Origin: Bacteroidota bacterium
Lineage (GTDB): Bacteria > Bacteroidota > Bacteroidia > Chitinophagales > Chitinophagaceae
DNA: 5,380 nt
Reading direction: 5' to 3'
Assembly: GCA_947447835.1 (NCBI GenBank)
Contig: CANFLP010000109.1
Location: 1 to 5,380 of the forward strand
Below the pieces are notes generated by a model, which saw nothing but the letters and a program-made list of their open reading frames with translations, was not told where the DNA came from and ran no database searches. Positions 4,920 to 5,380 of the stretch are shown here, piece by piece (position 1 is the first letter of the stretch; each line of letters opens with the position of its first letter). The translations under genes and the position numbers were made by a program.

Positions 4920-5380
4920 ATGAAACTTAAGTATATCGTTAGTACCCTTCTTGTATTATTCCTTTTTCAAACAGGTTATACGCAAGTATTGAATACCGAT
5001 AAAACATCGGGCATGGATTCAACAAAAAAAATACAAAGTCAAATTTCACTTGCCATTGCAACGGATCAACAAAAGAAAAGTTTAGTGGATTTGTATTATT
5101 CAGGCGATTTTACATTTATTGGTAAAAATAATGCAACAACGCTTTATACAAAAATAGATCATGTTAGTAATGGCGGACAATCTATTCAAGATATTGGAAC
5201 ATTTCAATTAAAAAATAACCGACATATTGGAAAGAAATTATATTGGGAATCCTTTTTACAATATCAATGGGATGGTGGGTTAGGATTGCAGAGTAGAAGT
5301 TTGGCTGGAATGAATTTGGTTCATTATTTTAAAAATACACAAACAGAAGATTTATTTTTTGGCGCTGGCGTTTTTTTAGA
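4920..5380 (+). CDS. DUF481-like outer-membrane protein, N-terminal part, cut by the right edge
   Basis: I translated this frame by hand. It stays open for 153 codons to the window edge. Residues 1-22 (MKLKYIVSTLLVLFLFQTGYTQ) form a signal peptide. An in-frame ATG at 4914 would add only Met-Gln; I chose 4920 because MKLK gives the usual basic signal-peptide start. After a short polar region, the mature part has alternating strands (YYSGDFTFIGKNNATTLYTK, then KKLYWESFLQYQWDGGLGLQ, SRSLAGMNLVHYF and DLFFGAGVFLE). The pattern WESFLQYQWD..LGLQSRSLAG...F.GAG matches DUF481 (YdiY-like, putative salt-induced outer-membrane beta-barrel). The function of such proteins is poorly known. It is divergent from everything else here, so it is a separate transcription unit. 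The C-terminal barrel strands are missing, so another small beta-barrel family remains possible. Confidence 0.75.
   Translation, partial: MKLKYIVSTLLVLFLFQTGYTQVLNTDKTSGMDSTKKIQSQISLAIATDQQKKSLVDLYYSGDFTFIGKNNATTLYTKIDHVSNGGQSIQDIGTFQLKNNRHIGKKLYWESFLQYQWDGGLGLQSRSLAGMNLVHYFKNTQTEDLFFGAGVFL

Noticed and set aside
1..5380. Mobile element, attachment site or CRISPR array
   Set aside because: I saw no transposase or integrase, no terminal inverted or direct repeats flanking any segment, and no spaced repeats. The tRNA-like gene could in principle be an integration site, but no duplicated tRNA end was found nearby.

Overview
The window looks like the chromosome of a low-GC Bacteroidota species, perhaps Chitinophagia, Sphingobacteriia or Flavobacteriia. 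The clues are the AT-rich DNA, the absence of Shine-Dalgarno sequences, a perfect Bacteroidota-type -7 box (TAnnTTTG), signal peptides ending in ...AQ/...SQ/...TQ, and families common in that phylum. No mobile element, CRISPR array or rRNA gene is visible.

Layout from left to right. (1) 1-1238, minus: the N-terminal 412 codons of an exported S9-family peptidase; the catalytic domain lies beyond the left edge. (2) 1281-1321: an intrinsic terminator closing the next operon. (3) 4325 down to 1340, minus: a tight four-gene operon. In order of transcription it encodes an exported thioredoxin-fold protein (WCGPC), an ApbE-type FAD:protein FMN transferase, a 73-residue DUF4266 lipoprotein ending in Gly-rich CGCN, and a DUF3570 outer-membrane beta-barrel. 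Spacings are a 1-base overlap, 10 bp and 25 bp. (4) About 4703 to 4455, minus: a separate noncoding transcription unit with its own -7 box and a strong terminator. It contains a structured leader, an AU-rich linker and a tRNA-Cys(GCA)-like cloverleaf with several abnormal features. (5) 4715-4919: an AT-rich gap. (6) 4920 to the right edge, plus: the start of a DUF481-like outer-membrane protein.

How the parts may work together. The four-gene operon is a known type of neighbourhood with unknown function. A plausible reading is an envelope redox or metal-handling system in which the small Cys-Gly-Cys lipoprotein is the centrepiece, the thioredoxin-like protein controls its thiols, DUF3570 is its outer-membrane partner, and the ApbE homologue supplies covalent flavin. 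Here the ApbE homologue has no signal peptide and its start cannot be moved upstream, so its target and compartment are puzzling.

The most unusual item is the tRNA-like RNA. It folds as a complete cloverleaf but has A33 instead of U33, a U1-A72 pair, G73 instead of the U73 expected for tRNA-Cys, and no encoded CCA. It sits inside a roughly 240-nt transcript. G-U pairs in several helices favour the minus strand as the RNA. It may be a tRNA-mimic regulatory RNA or a decayed tRNA.
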